DNA of 64,000 nucleotides, from assembly GCF_000155975.1 (NCBI RefSeq), contig NZ_GG730299.1, forward strand, positions 620,305 to 684,304, in the 5' to 3' direction. The translations under genes and the position numbers were made by a program. The notes under the pieces were generated by a model, which worked only from the letters and a program-made list of their open reading frames with translations, was not told where the DNA came from and ran no database searches. Source of the stretch: Citrobacter youngae ATCC 29220 (lineage in GTDB: Bacteria > Pseudomonadota > Gammaproteobacteria > Enterobacterales > Enterobacteriaceae). Below are positions 1 through 11,777 of this stretch, one piece after another. The stretch's first letter is position 1. The number at the start of each line of letters is the position of its first letter.

Positions 1-1887
1 ATGGCGGCAATAAAAGCGCAGCATGGTCCCGAGGGCATTGTATTCTCTTCCAAATCCGGTTCGCTTTCTGGTCATTTATTTCACCTTGCAACGGCTTTTG
101 GATCGCCGAACACCTTTACTCACGCGTCGACATGCCCTGCCGGAAAAGCCATTGCCGCGAAAGTGATGATGGGCGGCGACTTGGCTATGGATATCGCCAA
201 TACCCGTTATATGGTCTCTTTTGGCCATAACCTCTATGAAGGCATTGAGGTTGCCGACACCCATGAGCTGATGACCGCGCAGGAGAAGGGCGCGAAGATG
301 GTCAGCTTCGATCCCCGTTTGTCCATCTTCTCCAGCAAAGCGGGTGAATGGCATGCGCTCAAGCCGGGCGGCGATCTGCCGGTGTTGATGGCCATGTGCC
401 ACGTCATGATCAATGAAAATCTGTATGACGCGGACTTTGTTGCGCGCTACACCACAGGGTTTGACCAACTGACTGAAGCGGTACAAGAGACCACGCCGGA
501 ATGGGCGCAAAAGCAAGCGGACGTGCCTGCTGATGTCATTGTTCGGGTCACCCGCGAAATGGCCGCCTGCGCGCCTCATGCTATCGTCAGCCCGGGCCAC
601 CGCGCGACGTTTTCGCAAGAAGAAATTGATATGCGGCGTATGATTTTTACCCTTAATGCGCTACTGGGAAATATTGAGCGTGAAGGCGGCTTGTATCAGA
701 AAAAAGCGGCGGCAACCTACAATAAGTTGGCCGGAGAGAAGGTCGCTCCGGTGCTGGCCAAACCCGATGTTAAATTACCCAAACCGACGGCGCAGCGCAT
801 CGATCTGGTGGCCCCACAGTTCAAGTACATCGCGGCGGGCGGCGGCGTGGTACAGAGCATCATCGACGCCGTGTTAAACCAGACGCCGTATCCGGTGAAG
901 GGATGGATTATGTCCCGCCACAACCCTTTTCAGACCGTGACCTGTCGACCAGATCTGGTCAAAACCGTTGAACAGCTCGATCTGGTCGTCAGTTGCGATG
1001 TCTATTTAAGCGAAAGCGCGGCGTATGCCGATTATCTTTTGCCAGAGTGCACCTACCTTGAACGCGATGAAGAAGTCTCTGACATGTCGGGCCTGAATCC
1101 CGCCTATGCCCTGCGCCAGCAGGTTGTTGAACCCATAGGGGAGGCGCGTCCGAGCTGGCAAATCTGGAAAGAGCTGGCCGTGCAGTTAGGCCTTGGACAG
1201 TTCTATCCCTGGCAGGATATGCAGACGCGGCAGCTGTATCAACTGAATGGCGATCATGCGTTATCTGCAGAGCTGCGTCAGAAAGGATACCGTGAATGGG
1301 GCGTTCCGCTGCTGCTGCGCGAACCTGAATCGGTGCGCCAGTTTGCGACGCGTTATCCGGGGGCGGCGGCGGTTGACGGCGATGGCACCTATGGCGAGCA
1401 ACTGCGCTTTAAATCCCCATCCGGAAAAATCGAACTCTATTCTGAAGAGCTGGACACACTCCTGCCGGGCTACGGCATTCCTCGCGCCCGCAATTTTGCG
1501 CTCAAAGGTGACAATGAACTCTATTTTATTCAGGGGAAAGTGGCGGTTCACACCAATGGCGCGACGCAATATGTGCCGCTGCTGAGTGAGCTGATGTGGG
1601 ACAACGCGGTGTGGATCCACCCGCAAACGGCCCGTGAAAAAGGCATCAAAAGCGGCGATGACATCTGGCTGGAAAATGCAACCGGTAAGGAAAAAGGCAA
1701 AGCGCTGGTCACCGCCGGGATTCGACCCGATACGCTATTCGTTTATATGGGATTTGGCGCCAAGGCAGGAGCCAAAACAGCAGCGACGACGCACGGCATT
1801 CATTGCGGTAATTTGCTTCCGCATGTCACCAGTCCGGTGTCCGGTACGGTGGTCCACACCGCTGGCGTTACGCTTCGTCGGGCGTGA
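1..1887 (+). CDS. phsA: Thiosulfate/polysulfide reductase molybdopterin subunit PhsA (5' end cut off by window)
   Basis: This is the catalytic subunit of the periplasmic thiosulfate reductase, which reduces thiosulfate to sulfide and sulfite during anaerobic respiration. The frame is already open at base 1. About 628 residues are visible, whereas the family is about 758 long, so roughly 130 N-terminal residues (Tat signal and the first 4Fe-4S motif) lie outside the window. The ATG at base 1 is an internal methionine. The visible part has the molybdopterin-oxidoreductase fold and the C-terminal dinucleotide-binding domain, with stretches such as STCPAGKA and SRHNPFQTV typical of the family. 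phsB follows after 14 bases with its own ribosome binding site, giving a phsABC operon. The identification rests on family similarity and on the two partner genes. Confidence 0.93.
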   Translation: MAAIKAQHGPEGIVFSSKSGSLSGHLFHLATAFGSPNTFTHASTCPAGKAIAAKVMMGGDLAMDIANTRYMVSFGHNLYEGIEVADTHELMTAQEKGAKMVSFDPRLSIFSSKAGEWHALKPGGDLPVLMAMCHVMINENLYDADFVARYTTGFDQLTEAVQETTPEWAQKQADVPADVIVRVTREMAACAPHAIVSPGHRATFSQEEIDMRRMIFTLNALLGNIEREGGLYQKKAAATYNKLAGEKVAPVLAKPDVKLPKPTAQRIDLVAPQFKYIAAGGGVVQSIIDAVLNQTPYPVKGWIMSRHNPFQTVTCRPDLVKTVEQLDLVVSCDVYLSESAAYADYLLPECTYLERDEEVSDMSGLNPAYALRQQVVEPIGEARPSWQIWKELAVQLGLGQFYPWQDMQTRQLYQLNGDHALSAELRQKGYREWGVPLLLREPESVRQFATRYPGAAAVDGDGTYGEQLRFKSPSGKIELYSEELDTLLPGYGIPRARNFALKGDNELYFIQGKVAVHTNGATQYVPLLSELMWDNAVWIHPQTAREKGIKSGDDIWLENATGKEKGKALVTAGIRPDTLFVYMGFGAKAGAKTAATTHGIHCGNLLPHVTSPVSGTVVHTAGVTLRRA

Positions 1888-1901
1888 GAAAGGAGAACAT
1901 C

Positions 1902-2480
1902 ATGAATCAGTCTACAAACCCTTATGTCATGCTGCATGACGAGAAACGCTGTATTGGCTGTCAGGCGTGTACGGTTGCCTGCAAGGTACTGAATGACGTG
2001 CCAGAAGGATACAGCCGCTTACAGGTGCAGATCCGTTCACCGGAACAGGAACCCGAGGTGCTGTCCCACTTCCAGTTTGTTCGCGTTTCCTGCCAGCATT
2101 GTGAAGATGCGCCGTGCGTCAGCGTTTGTCCTACCGGCGCTTCATTTCGCGACGAAAATGGCGTTGTGCAGGTGGATAAATCTCGCTGCATTGGCTGCGA
2201 CTACTGCGTTGCCGCTTGTCCGTTCCACGTCCGTTATCTCAATCCACAAACGGGAATTGCGGACAAATGCAATTTCTGCGCGGATACCCGCCTGAATGTA
2301 GGGCAGTCACCCGCCTGCGTTTTCGTTTGTCCGACGGATGCACTGAAATTTGGTCGGCGAGATGATCCGGAAATAGAGCACTGGATCAACCAAAAAGAGG
2401 TTTATCGCCAGCAGGATACGCGTAGCGGCCCGGTCAGTATTTATCGCCGGAAAGAGATCCATCAGGAGGGTAAGGTATGA
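1902..2480 (+). CDS. phsB: Thiosulfate reductase electron-transfer iron-sulfur subunit PhsB
   Basis: A 192-residue ferredoxin-like protein that passes electrons from the membrane subunit PhsC to PhsA. Four cysteine clusters are visible: [11 protein letters not shown] near residue 20, [13 protein letters not shown] near 65, [11 protein letters not shown] near 97, and a fourth set beginning CNFC near 120. This is the layout for four 4Fe-4S clusters. The ATG at 1902 was chosen over an in-frame ATG at 1884, because AAAGGAG lies at the right distance and the length matches the 192 residues known for Salmonella PhsB. Its TGA overlaps the phsC ATG by four bases (ATGA), which points to translational coupling. 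Confidence 0.94.
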   Translation: MNQSTNPYVMLHDEKRCIGCQACTVACKVLNDVPEGYSRLQVQIRSPEQEPEVLSHFQFVRVSCQHCEDAPCVSVCPTGASFRDENGVVQVDKSRCIGCDYCVAACPFHVRYLNPQTGIADKCNFCADTRLNVGQSPACVFVCPTDALKFGRRDDPEIEHWINQKEVYRQQDTRSGPVSIYRRKEIHQEGKV

Positions 2481-3244
2481 ATTCTATCTGGGGAGCGGAG
2501 CTTAACTATGCGCCAGACTACTGGCCGCTGTGGCTCATTTATGCAGGCGTCGTTATTGTGCTGATGATTGCGGGCCTGGTCACGCACGCGCTGTTACGTC
2601 GGATGCTGGCGCCCAAAACGGCAACCGGAGAAGAACATCGCGACTACCTCTATTCGTTGGCGGTCCGCCGCTGGCACTGGGGCAACGCGCTGCTGTTTAT
2701 CCTGCTTCTGCTGAGCGGCCTGTTTGGTCACTTCTCTGTCGGACCGGTGGCGTTGATGGTGCAAATCCATACCTGGTGCGGCTTCGCATTGCTGGCCTTC
2801 TGGATTGGCTTTGTGTTAATAAACGCAACCAGCGGCAACGGCTGCCATTACCGTGTCAAATTTAGCGGGTTGATATCACGCTGTCTGCTGCAAACGCGTT
2901 TTTATCTGTATGGCATCATGAAAGGGGAGCCGCATCCGTTTGCCGCAACGGCGAAGGATAAATTTAACCCGCTGCAACAACTGGCCTATCTGGCCATCAT
3001 GTATGCGCTGGTTCCCCTGCTGATCGTCACTGGATTGTTATGTCTCTACCCGCAGGCGATTGGGGCGGGGCCGGTGATGCTGGTGCTGCATATGGCATTA
3101 GCGATAGTGGGCTTACTGTTCATCTGCGCGCATATTTACCTGTGCACGCTGGGCGACACGCCAGGGCAAATTTTTCGCAGTATGATCGATGGTTACCACC
3201 GCCATCGTAGCCATCACGCAGAGGCCGCGCCGCGTAAAGGGTAG
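2477..3244 (+). CDS. phsC: Thiosulfate reductase membrane cytochrome b subunit PhsC
   Basis: A 255-residue integral membrane protein that anchors PhsAB at the inner membrane and oxidises menaquinol. Several hydrophobic spans are clear, at roughly residues 13-37, 68-90, 100-118, 165-187 and 195-220. Histidines in or beside them (for example in RRWHWGN and in the LHMALAIVG span) are candidate haem b ligands. AGGAGGG lies just upstream of the start, inside phsB. It is the last gene of phsABC; 132 bases separate it from dacD and I see no strong terminator there. The membrane subunit family also serves formate and Ni/Fe hydrogenase enzymes, but the PhsA and PhsB partners settle the assignment. Confidence 0.92.
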   Translation: MNSIWGAELNYAPDYWPLWLIYAGVVIVLMIAGLVTHALLRRMLAPKTATGEEHRDYLYSLAVRRWHWGNALLFILLLLSGLFGHFSVGPVALMVQIHTWCGFALLAFWIGFVLINATSGNGCHYRVKFSGLISRCLLQTRFYLYGIMKGEPHPFAATAKDKFNPLQQLAYLAIMYALVPLLIVTGLLCLYPQAIGAGPVMLVLHMALAIVGLLFICAHIYLCTLGDTPGQIFRSMIDGYHRHRSHHAEAAPRKG

Positions 3245-3376
3245 TCCCGGGCGTCCCTGAAATCCTTTCCTGACAGCAAGAAAATGTGCCTTATGTCACA
3301 TTTTCTTGCAATTTATCCATGTTTGTTCGGCAGAACTTCCGTAAAAAGAACGGCTATTTCTCCATTACATGAGGAC

Positions 3377-4549
3377 ATGCTGTTGAAACGCCGTTTGTTT
3401 ATTGCCGCTTCACTATTTGCGATGAGTTTTTCGCCCGCTTGGGCGACCAACGTCGCAAGCTTTGCCCCACAACCGCCTGCGATTAATGCCGGGGCGTGGG
3501 TATTAATGGATTACACCACGGGTCAAATCCTGACAGCCGGTAATGAACACCAGCAGCGCAATCCTGCCAGCCTGACCAAGCTGATGACCGGCTACGTTGT
3601 CGATCGCGCAATCGACAGTAAGCGTATTAGTCCGACAGATATTGTGACCGTCGGGCGCGATGCATGGGCGAAAGACAATCCGGTATTCGTTGGTTCATCT
3701 TTGATGTTCCTGAAACAAGGCGATCGCGTTTCGGTACGCGACCTCAGCCGTGGGTTGATTGTTGATTCTGGTAATGATGCCTGCGTGGCGCTGGCGGATT
3801 ACATCGCCGGAGGACAGCCGCAGTTTGTCGCGATGATGAACAACTATGCGCAAAAGCTGAACCTGCAGGACACCCATTTTGAAACGGTACATGGTCTGGA
3901 TGCGCCGGGTCAACATAGCTCCGCTTACGACCTGGCCGTGCTGTCCCGCGCTATCATCCACGGGGAACCGGATTTCTACCACATGTACAGTGAGAAAAGC
4001 CTGACCTGGAACGGAATCACGCAGCAAAACCGAAATGGCCTGTTATGGGATAAAACCATGAACGTTGATGGCCTGAAAACGGGGCATACGTCCGGGGCCG
4101 GGTTTAACCTGATCGCTTCCGCCGTTGATGGGCAGCGCCGCCTGATTGCGGTTGTCATGGGGGCGGAGAGTGCGAAGGGGCGCGAAGACCAGGCGCGTAA
4201 GCTGCTGCAATGGGGGCAACAAAACTTCGATACGGTGCAAGTTCTGCGTAGCGGTAAGCAGGTTGGTACCGAGCGGATCTGGTATGGCGATAAAGAAAAA
4301 ATTAGCCTGGGTACCGAGCAAGATTTCTGGATGGCCCTGCCTAAAGCAGAAGTCGCTAACATTAAAGCAAAGTATGTCCTCGATAAGAAAGAACTGGTCG
4401 CGCCAATCGCAGCGCATCAACGCGTAGGGGAAATTGAACTCTACGATCGGGATAAGCTGGTGGCGCAGTGGCCTCTGGTTACGCTGGAGTCTGTCAGTGA
4501 AGGCGGCGTTTTCTCGCGTCTGAGCGATTATTTCCACCACAAGGCGTAG
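3377..4549 (+). CDS. dacD: D-alanyl-D-alanine carboxypeptidase DacD (PBP6b)
   Basis: A low-molecular-weight penicillin-binding protein of 390 residues that trims the terminal D-Ala from peptidoglycan pentapeptides in the periplasm. All three catalytic motifs of the family are present: SLTK (SxxK, near residue 65), SGN (near residue 130) and KTG (near residue 235). The N-terminus MLLKRRLFIAASLFAMSF, ending at AWA, is a good signal peptide. A C-terminal PBP5-type domain and an amphipathic tail follow. The ATG at 3377 was chosen because it gives the known length and places the signal peptide at the start; the frame is open 93 bases further upstream from an ATG at 3284. The neighbour order dacD-sbmC-yeeA is the one in E. 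coli. Confidence 0.95.
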   Translation: MLLKRRLFIAASLFAMSFSPAWATNVASFAPQPPAINAGAWVLMDYTTGQILTAGNEHQQRNPASLTKLMTGYVVDRAIDSKRISPTDIVTVGRDAWAKDNPVFVGSSLMFLKQGDRVSVRDLSRGLIVDSGNDACVALADYIAGGQPQFVAMMNNYAQKLNLQDTHFETVHGLDAPGQHSSAYDLAVLSRAIIHGEPDFYHMYSEKSLTWNGITQQNRNGLLWDKTMNVDGLKTGHTSGAGFNLIASAVDGQRRLIAVVMGAESAKGREDQARKLLQWGQQNFDTVQVLRSGKQVGTERIWYGDKEKISLGTEQDFWMALPKAEVANIKAKYVLDKKELVAPIAAHQRVGEIELYDRDKLVAQWPLVTLESVSEGGVFSRLSDYFHHKA

Positions 4550-4633
4550 TTATTACCTGTTATGCCTGACTGGCAAGAGTGCGAATCTGCTCACATAATA
4601 ATCACTATTCGCTTGTGGCCGTAATACCTAAAA

Positions 4634-4661
4634 ATTACACTGTATATAAATACAGTGTAAT
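4634..4661 (+). promoter_or_regulatory. LexA (SOS) box upstream of sbmC
   Basis: CTGTATATAAATACAG at 4640-4655 fits the SOS box consensus CTG-N10-CAG. It sits inside a longer perfect palindrome with 12-base arms, ATTACACTGTAT and ATACAGTGTAAT, around a 4-base centre. It lies 12 bases before the sbmC start codon, so bound LexA would block transcription. E. coli sbmC is a known SOS gene, which supports the reading. Confidence 0.88.
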
Positions 4662-4673
4662 CGCGGAGGTTAT

Positions 4674-5141
4674 ATGGAGTACGAGATAAAGCAGGTTGAT
4701 AAACGCAGGGTTGCCGGTTTCCATATGGTAGGGCCGTGGGAACAAACGGTTAAGCAGGGTTTTGAGCAGTTAATGAAATGGGTCGACGGTAAGCACGTTG
4801 TTCCGCTGGAATGGATAGCGGTTTATTACGACAATCCTGACGTTGTTCCTGCGGAAAAACTGCGCTGTGACACCGTGGTGTCCGTGCCTGCTGACTTTGC
4901 TATCCCGGAAAACAGCGAAGGGGTGATCCTCACCGAGGTGGCGGGTGGCGACTATGCTGTTGCCGTTGCGCGCGTTGAAAATCATGATTTTGCGACGCCG
5001 TGGTACCAGTTTTTTGACCGCCTGACGCAGGACGCGACTCATGAAATAGCGGCTAAACCCTGCTTTGAAGTGTATATGAACAATGGCATGGAGGACGGTT
5101 ACTGGGACATTGAAATGTACGTGCCGGTGCAGTCGAAGTAA
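4674..5141 (+). CDS. sbmC: DNA gyrase inhibitor SbmC/GyrI
   Basis: A 155-residue cytoplasmic protein of the GyrI-like (effector-binding SHV2) family. In E. coli it binds gyrase and protects against microcin B17 and other gyrase poisons. The sequence opens [22 protein letters not shown], typical of the family, and has the usual length. The start is supported by GCGGAGGT three bases before the ATG. The gene follows a strong LexA box, so it should be induced by DNA damage. It appears monocistronic: yeeA starts 86 bases later with its own promoter-like region. Confidence 0.93.
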   Translation: MEYEIKQVDKRRVAGFHMVGPWEQTVKQGFEQLMKWVDGKHVVPLEWIAVYYDNPDVVPAEKLRCDTVVSVPADFAIPENSEGVILTEVAGGDYAVAVARVENHDFATPWYQFFDRLTQDATHEIAAKPCFEVYMNNGMEDGYWDIEMYVPVQSK

Positions 5142-5227
5142 CGGTTTTTGGTGTCAATCAGGATGATATTTTCACGCAAAAAACGAGTACAATTCTGTTC
5201 TTTGCTATTCGCTGACGGAGTGCATGA

Positions 5228-6286
5228 GTGCGTGCCGATAAGTCACTGAGTCCTTTTGAAATTCGCTTGTATCGCCATTATCGTGTGGTGCATGGTATTC
5301 GCATTGCGTTGGCGTTTCTCCTTACATTTCTGTTGGTACGCCTGTTAAACATTCCTGAAGGAACATGGCCTCTGATCACGCTGGTGGTGATCATGGGGCC
5401 TATTTCTTTTTGGGGGAACGTTGTTCCCAGAGCTTTTGAACGTATTGGCGGCACGATCCTGGGATCGGTGCTTGGGCTGGTGGCCCTGCGTCTGGAGCTT
5501 TTTTCGCTTCCGCTAATGCTGATATGGTGCGCGGTGGCAATGTTTCTCTGCGGCTGGCTGGCGCTGGGCAAAAAGCCGTATCAGGCGCTGCTGATTGGTA
5601 TCACGCTTGCTGTCGTTGTGGGCGCGCCCGCCGGGGATATGAATACGGCATTATGGCGCGGGGGCGATGTTATTCTCGGTTCATTACTGGCGATGCTGTT
5701 TACCGGCATCTGGCCACAGCGGGCATTTATACACTGGCGTATTCAGCTGGCGCATTGTGTGACGGGATACAATCGGGTGTATCAGGCGGCGCTTTCCCCC
5801 AATCTGCTCGAACAACCGCGCCTGGAGAAGCATTTACAACAGTTGTTGAGCGAAGTTGTCAAAATGCGCGGACTTATCGTCCCTGCCAGTAAAGAAACAC
5901 ACATTCAAAAATCCATTTTTGAGGCTATTCAGACGGTTAATCGTAACCTCGTCTGCATGCTGGAGCTGCAAATTAATGCGCTCTGGGCCAGCCGTACCAG
6001 CCATTTTGTTATGCTGAACGCGCATACTCTGCGTGAAACCCAGCTCAGGACGCAGCAGGCGCTACTGACGATCACCCATGCCTTGTATGAAGGTAATCCG
6101 CAGCCGGTGCTGGCGAATACGGAGAAGCTCAATGATACCGTGGAGGAGCTGCGTCAGCTTATCGCAGAGCATAAAGGCGATAATGTCGCAGAAACGCCTA
6201 TTCACGGCTACGTTTGGTTGAATATGGAGATGGCGCGACAGCTGGAGCTGCTTTCGCATTTAATTTGTCGCGCGCTGCGCAAATAA
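5228..6286 (+). CDS. yeeA: FUSC-family inner membrane protein YeeA
   Basis: A 352-residue membrane protein of the fusaric-acid-resistance/aromatic exporter-like (FUSC) family; its physiological role is unknown. Residues 20-165 hold about six hydrophobic spans, followed by a long soluble C-terminal half rich in Leu, Glu and Arg. The start is GTG at 5228: the ATG at 5224 is in another frame and stops after five codons, and the E. coli protein also begins MRADKSLSPFEIR from a GTG. It lies between sbmC and yeeX as in E. coli, so orthology is very likely. Confidence 0.92.
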   Translation: MRADKSLSPFEIRLYRHYRVVHGIRIALAFLLTFLLVRLLNIPEGTWPLITLVVIMGPISFWGNVVPRAFERIGGTILGSVLGLVALRLELFSLPLMLIWCAVAMFLCGWLALGKKPYQALLIGITLAVVVGAPAGDMNTALWRGGDVILGSLLAMLFTGIWPQRAFIHWRIQLAHCVTGYNRVYQAALSPNLLEQPRLEKHLQQLLSEVVKMRGLIVPASKETHIQKSIFEAIQTVNRNLVCMLELQINALWASRTSHFVMLNAHTLRETQLRTQQALLTITHALYEGNPQPVLANTEKLNDTVEELRQLIAEHKGDNVAETPIHGYVWLNMEMARQLELLSHLICRALRK

Positions 6287-6524
6287 AAAGCAGATGAGGG
6301 GATTGGGTCTACTGCTGCTTCGATTCAGCAACGATTAGAGGTATGATACTGAAAAAGGCTAAAACCATTGGTAACTGCAATGGCTTTACCCTCGATAATT
6401 CAGGTTTCAACCATGCATTGTCGATGCAGATGCAACTTGAAGTATGGCGGGCATGAAAGTAATGTTGACCCACTTTAGCCGTTGTTTAAACGAATCCGAA
6501 TCTCACATTATCAGGGGTGTAAAA

Positions 6525-6860
6525 ATGGAAACTACCAAGCCTTCTTTCCAGGACGTGCTGGAATTTGTTCGTCTGTTCCGTCGTAAAAACAAACTGCAAC
6601 GTGAAATCCAGGACGTTGAGAAAAAGATCCGTGACAACCAGAAACGCGTTCTGCTGTTGGACAACCTGAGCGACTACATCAAGCCTGGCATGAGCGTGGA
6701 AGCGATTCAGGGCATCATTGCCAGCATGAAAAGCGATTACGAAGATCGCGTTGATGATTACATCATCAAAAATGCTGAGATCTCTAAAGAACGCCGCGAT
6801 ATTTCTAAGAAGCTGAAAGCCATGGGCGAACTGAAAAACGGCGAAGCGAAAGCTGAGTAA
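6525..6860 (+). CDS. yeeX: DUF496 family protein YeeX
   Basis: A small, highly charged cytoplasmic protein of 111 residues, predicted to be almost entirely helical and coiled coil (for example the run of Lys, Arg and Glu at residues 15-45). It belongs to the conserved gammaproteobacterial DUF496 family, whose function is not established. The ATG at 6525 was chosen over an upstream in-frame ATG at 6444 because AGGGGTG lies at a proper distance and the family begins METTKPSF. The 238 bases between yeeA and this gene hold a TATGAT promoter-like hexamer near 6341 but no other clear feature. Confidence 0.92.
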   Translation: METTKPSFQDVLEFVRLFRRKNKLQREIQDVEKKIRDNQKRVLLLDNLSDYIKPGMSVEAIQGIIASMKSDYEDRVDDYIIKNAEISKERRDISKKLKAMGELKNGEAKAE

Positions 6861-6876
6861 CGATTTACGCTTGTCC

Positions 6877-6899
6877 GGGTCGCTGCTGCGCGGCGACCC
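6877..6899 (+). terminator. Hairpin after yeeX, between convergent yeeX and pduX
   Basis: GGGTCGC (6877-6883) pairs with GCGACCC (6893-6899) around a 9-base loop, and a short T-containing stretch follows on the plus strand. It sits between the 3' ends of yeeX and the minus-strand pduX and overlaps no gene. The T-tract is weak, so the call is moderate. Confidence 0.5.
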
Positions 6900-7829
6900 T
6901 TATTGCAGTTCAACCCCGCCTGCGACCATCCGTAATAAATGCTGTTCCGGCCAGTGGGTCGTCAGTTTTTTCTGCGTCAGCATCCATTTAATGTAATCCA
7001 CATCATGACGTGTTCTGTCCAGCATCAGGCCGACAACGCTGCCGCTGTGCGCGACGTTAACGCCGTATAAATCACATTCCTCTACCAGCGCTAAGAGCAA
7101 ATCAAAATCTGGCTTCGGTAACAGCAACTGGCTGGCGACTGCGCTAAGCGTAGCGGCTTCGCCCAACCGGTAAGGGTTTTGGCTGATACAGGCATCCTGT
7201 ACTTTTTCCCATGCCTGTTTGAGGGCCGGAGCGCCTGCCTGTAACCCGGCATGACGGGGAATACGGTGATAATCCGCAGTACGCAAGGTCTCCGGGCTTT
7301 CGAGAACCAGCAGATCGAGTTGGGGCTGGGCTTCGCAGGAAATCTGTGTGGAGGCGTCGTTATGATCGAAAAGGGTAAGCTTACGAAAAACGGTGCTGTC
7401 GGTCGGTTCCAGCTCCACGCAAAGTTGCGCCAGCGTAGGCTCGTCCAGTTGATGACCCAGATGATGCGCCGTGGCGACCGCGGTGGCGGCAATATCGGCA
7501 GTGCTGCTGGCCATTCCTTTGGCGACAGGGATCGTTGACTGGATATCGATTCGGATATCCTTACTCATCTGCGCCGGGTATTGCCAGAGTTGCAATAGCC
7601 GATCAACCATCGCCCGTGACAGTGAACGTTCTTCTGCCAGCGGTGAGCCTGAAGTGACCTCAACGGTGCTATACCATTCGACCGGGCAGGAGACCAATTT
7701 CTCACTGCCCAGAATCCAGCCCTGGATAAGTTCTCCGCACGATGCGGGACATTGCGCAACAGCCACGTCTTCACCTTTGTGATCAGCATTCTTCGGCGCA
7801 TAGTGGCATGGCGATCGCGCTATTACCAT
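6900..7829 (-). CDS. pduX: L-threonine kinase PduX
   Basis: A GHMP-family kinase that phosphorylates L-threonine to L-threonine phosphate, the precursor of the aminopropanol linker of cobalamin. It therefore links the diol operon to B12 synthesis. The GHMP ATP loop is visible as PVAKGMASSTADIAA near residue 105, preceded by the family N-terminal motif CPASCGELIQGW. The ATG at 7829 gives 309 residues; a TTG four codons upstream (7841) is also possible. It is the last gene of the pdu operon, 29 bases after pduW. Confidence 0.92.
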   Translation of the reverse strand: MVIARSPCHYAPKNADHKGEDVAVAQCPASCGELIQGWILGSEKLVSCPVEWYSTVEVTSGSPLAEERSLSRAMVDRLLQLWQYPAQMSKDIRIDIQSTIPVAKGMASSTADIAATAVATAHHLGHQLDEPTLAQLCVELEPTDSTVFRKLTLFDHNDASTQISCEAQPQLDLLVLESPETLRTADYHRIPRHAGLQAGAPALKQAWEKVQDACISQNPYRLGEAATLSAVASQLLLPKPDFDLLLALVEECDLYGVNVAHSGSVVGLMLDRTRHDVDYIKWMLTQKKLTTHWPEQHLLRMVAGGVELQ

Positions 7830-7858
7830 GATTTGCCGCAATTTGCGGTGCGGCAGCG

Positions 7859-9510
<1,652 letters not shown>

Positions 9511-9514
9511 GAGA

Positions 9515-9865
9515 TTACGTCCGGGTAATGGGACACGCGGTAAAACGCATCATTTCACCCAGCGTTCGGGTTACCTGTTTCAGCGCGTACTCAACGGCGG
9601 AGACATCGCCCGTCAGTACCACTGCGCCGGTAAATCGGTCGAGAAAACCAATCTCTACCGCCCCGGATTTAGTGGCGATATCGCAGGCGATGATAGAGGC
9701 TTCGCTGGGGGTAATCGTCAAAATCCCGATCGCGGAGACTGAATCCTGTAGCCCCAGCTTCTTGAACAAATCCTTACCTGGGTTGGCGATAAGATGCGCC
9801 AGCGTGACCTGCTTGCCAGGAACATATTCCTGGATCATACGATCCGTTGTGGGCTGCCTTTCCAT
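9515..9865 (-). CDS. pduU: Circularly permuted microcompartment shell protein PduU
   Basis: A 116-residue BMC-domain shell protein with a permuted fold and an N-terminal extension that forms a small beta barrel over the hexamer pore. The sequence [19 protein letters not shown] is characteristic of PduU/EutS proteins. The ATG at 9865 was chosen over an in-frame ATG at 9889, because it shares one base with the pduT stop (TGATG) and gives the family length of 116. Confidence 0.93.
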   Translation of the reverse strand: MERQPTTDRMIQEYVPGKQVTLAHLIANPGKDLFKKLGLQDSVSAIGILTITPSEASIIACDIATKSGAVEIGFLDRFTGAVVLTGDVSAVEYALKQVTRTLGEMMRFTACPITRT

Positions 9866-10419
9866 CATCCCTCCACCATCTGCCGCCACATGCTTTCATG
9901 CGGGCGAGGTATAACGGAGCGATAAACCAACAGGCCTTTTTCACCCGCGCTTTCGCTGGCGACCGTCACGGCGTTATTCACATCGGATACATCGCCAGCA
10001 ACGACCATGTAGCACTTGCCGCCAATACCAAATGCCATGTGCACGCGTACCAGCGTAACATTGGACGCTTTAACTGCGCGGTCGGCGGCGCAAATGCAGG
10101 CCGCCACGCTCCACGTTTCAACAATCCCGACGGCCTGACGCTTATCCACGCTGTTTAATCCGCTGATTGCGGGGAGTACGCTGGCATGAATATTAGGCAG
10201 TACCAGACTGTCGACGAGCATATCGCCAGCAAGAGAAGTCCCGGTGGCAATGGCCTGCTGCACGGCGCCTACGTCACCGCCGAGCATGAGCAGAAATTTC
10301 CCCGGACAGATGGTCTTGCTGACCAGCAAATTCACATTTGCGCTTTTTAGCATGGCATCGCCAGCTTCCATCCCTTTGGCAATGCTGGTGAGCTCTAAAA
10401 TCCCTATAGCCTGAGACAT
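9865..10419 (-). CDS. pduT: Iron-sulfur-binding trimeric shell protein PduT
   Basis: A 184-residue shell protein made of two tandem BMC domains (about residues 1-90 and 95-184) that forms trimers with a 4Fe-4S cluster at the central pore. The cluster ligand known from Salmonella, Cys38, is present in TICPGKF. It is thought to pass electrons across the shell to or from PduS, encoded immediately upstream with a 2-base gap. Confidence 0.94.
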   Translation of the reverse strand: MSQAIGILELTSIAKGMEAGDAMLKSANVNLLVSKTICPGKFLLMLGGDVGAVQQAIATGTSLAGDMLVDSLVLPNIHASVLPAISGLNSVDKRQAVGIVETWSVAACICAADRAVKASNVTLVRVHMAFGIGGKCYMVVAGDVSDVNNAVTVASESAGEKGLLVYRSVIPRPHESMWRQMVEG

Positions 10420-10421
10420 GA

Positions 10422-11777
10422 TTAACCTCTTATTACCGTGATGGATTGCTCAGTGATTTCGCTGACAATGCCGTCAATACTGGCGTGGACTGGCGCACCT
10501 AATGCGCCTGCCGGCACATCGGCAACGCATTGACCGCGAACAACGTGTTCGCCTTGCTGTACGCATGGGATGGCGCTGGCGCCAATATGTTGGCGTAGCA
10601 ACAGCGTCGTTTTGCTTGTGGGATAATCCGTTTCAACCAGCGGCGCATCGTGATACCAGTCGCTAAGGCCCAGTTTGGCAATCAGTCGCTTAACCGGGAT
10701 GAGTCGGTACTTCGCCATTTCATCCTCCGGGTTCAGCGGTCCTTCATAACGATGGTTGAGCGCGCGTAGTTCGCGTTTAAGCATGCGGTTGATTCGCATC
10801 GGCGATATGCCAACCGGACAGGCCACGCTTTCACAGACATTGCATTCTGAACAGGTCAGTGCCGTGAGCAGCAGCTGCGGTGTGGCCGCCTGCTGATAAT
10901 TAACCGCGCGAACCAGCAGATGCGGTGACAGTTCATGGCCGATCAGATGTCTTGGGCACAAATCCGTACATAAACGGCACTGTTCGCATACGGTTTTTGC
11001 CACTGAAAGCACGGTGCGTTCATCCTGCATTCGCCGCTGAATCAGCGCATGAGATTTTGGTAACACCAGCAGCCCCCCGGTGGTTTTGCTGACGGGGGTA
11101 TCCAGTGAGGTAATCAGACCGCCCATCATCGGACCACCGTTAATAAAACCAGGATCGTCAACGGTTGCGCCACCCGCCAGCGCCAGCACCTCGCGCAGCG
11201 ACATCCCGACAGGAACGGAGAGCGTTACTGGTTTGGCGACTGCCCCGTTGACGGTCAGCGTACGACGGGTAACGGGGTATTGCTGTTCAACCACTCTGGC
11301 GATGTTGAGCACGGTCTGGACGTTATTGACTACCACGCCGACGCTGACCGGCAGCGCGGCAGGCGGAACCCTTCGGCCTGTTGCCATCCAGATAGTCAGA
11401 ACCTCGTCACCCGCCGGGTAGACGTCAGGCAAAATATGTAAGCGAATCCCGGCAGGCAGCAAGGGGGTTAACGCATTGATAGCCTTCTGGTATTTTTCTT
11501 TGAGCGCAATAATACCGGCACTGGCCCCGGTTGCGGTCATGGCATATTGCACGCCGCGAATAAGTCGATCTGCCTGAACGCTCATCAGTTGCTGGTCAAC
11601 TTTAAGCATCGGTTCACATTCCGCTGCATTCACCAGAAACGTATCGACCTGAGCCTGTAATTTTACATGGGCAGGAAAGCCGGCACCGCCGGCCCCAACA
11701 ACGCCAGCAGCCCGAACGCGTTCGCGTATCGTCTGCGCATCATACAGCGTGGGCTCTGCCGTTATAGCTGTCTTCAT
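10422..11777 (-). CDS. pduS: Cobalamin reductase PduS
   Basis: A 451-residue flavoprotein of the RnfC-like family that reduces cob(III)/cob(II)alamin so that PduO can attach the adenosyl group. Two cysteine sets for 4Fe-4S clusters are visible near residues 265 ([12 protein letters not shown]) and 310 ([13 protein letters not shown]). A glycine-rich nucleotide site ([11 protein letters not shown]) lies near residue 28, and a C-terminal SLBB/biotinyl-like region follows. Its ATG overlaps the pduQ stop by four bases. Its neighbour PduT probably exchanges electrons with it. Confidence 0.94.
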   Translation of the reverse strand: MKTAITAEPTLYDAQTIRERVRAAGVVGAGGAGFPAHVKLQAQVDTFLVNAAECEPMLKVDQQLMSVQADRLIRGVQYAMTATGASAGIIALKEKYQKAINALTPLLPAGIRLHILPDVYPAGDEVLTIWMATGRRVPPAALPVSVGVVVNNVQTVLNIARVVEQQYPVTRRTLTVNGAVAKPVTLSVPVGMSLREVLALAGGATVDDPGFINGGPMMGGLITSLDTPVSKTTGGLLVLPKSHALIQRRMQDERTVLSVAKTVCEQCRLCTDLCPRHLIGHELSPHLLVRAVNYQQAATPQLLLTALTCSECNVCESVACPVGISPMRINRMLKRELRALNHRYEGPLNPEDEMAKYRLIPVKRLIAKLGLSDWYHDAPLVETDYPTSKTTLLLRQHIGASAIPCVQQGEHVVRGQCVADVPAGALGAPVHASIDGIVSEITEQSITVIRG

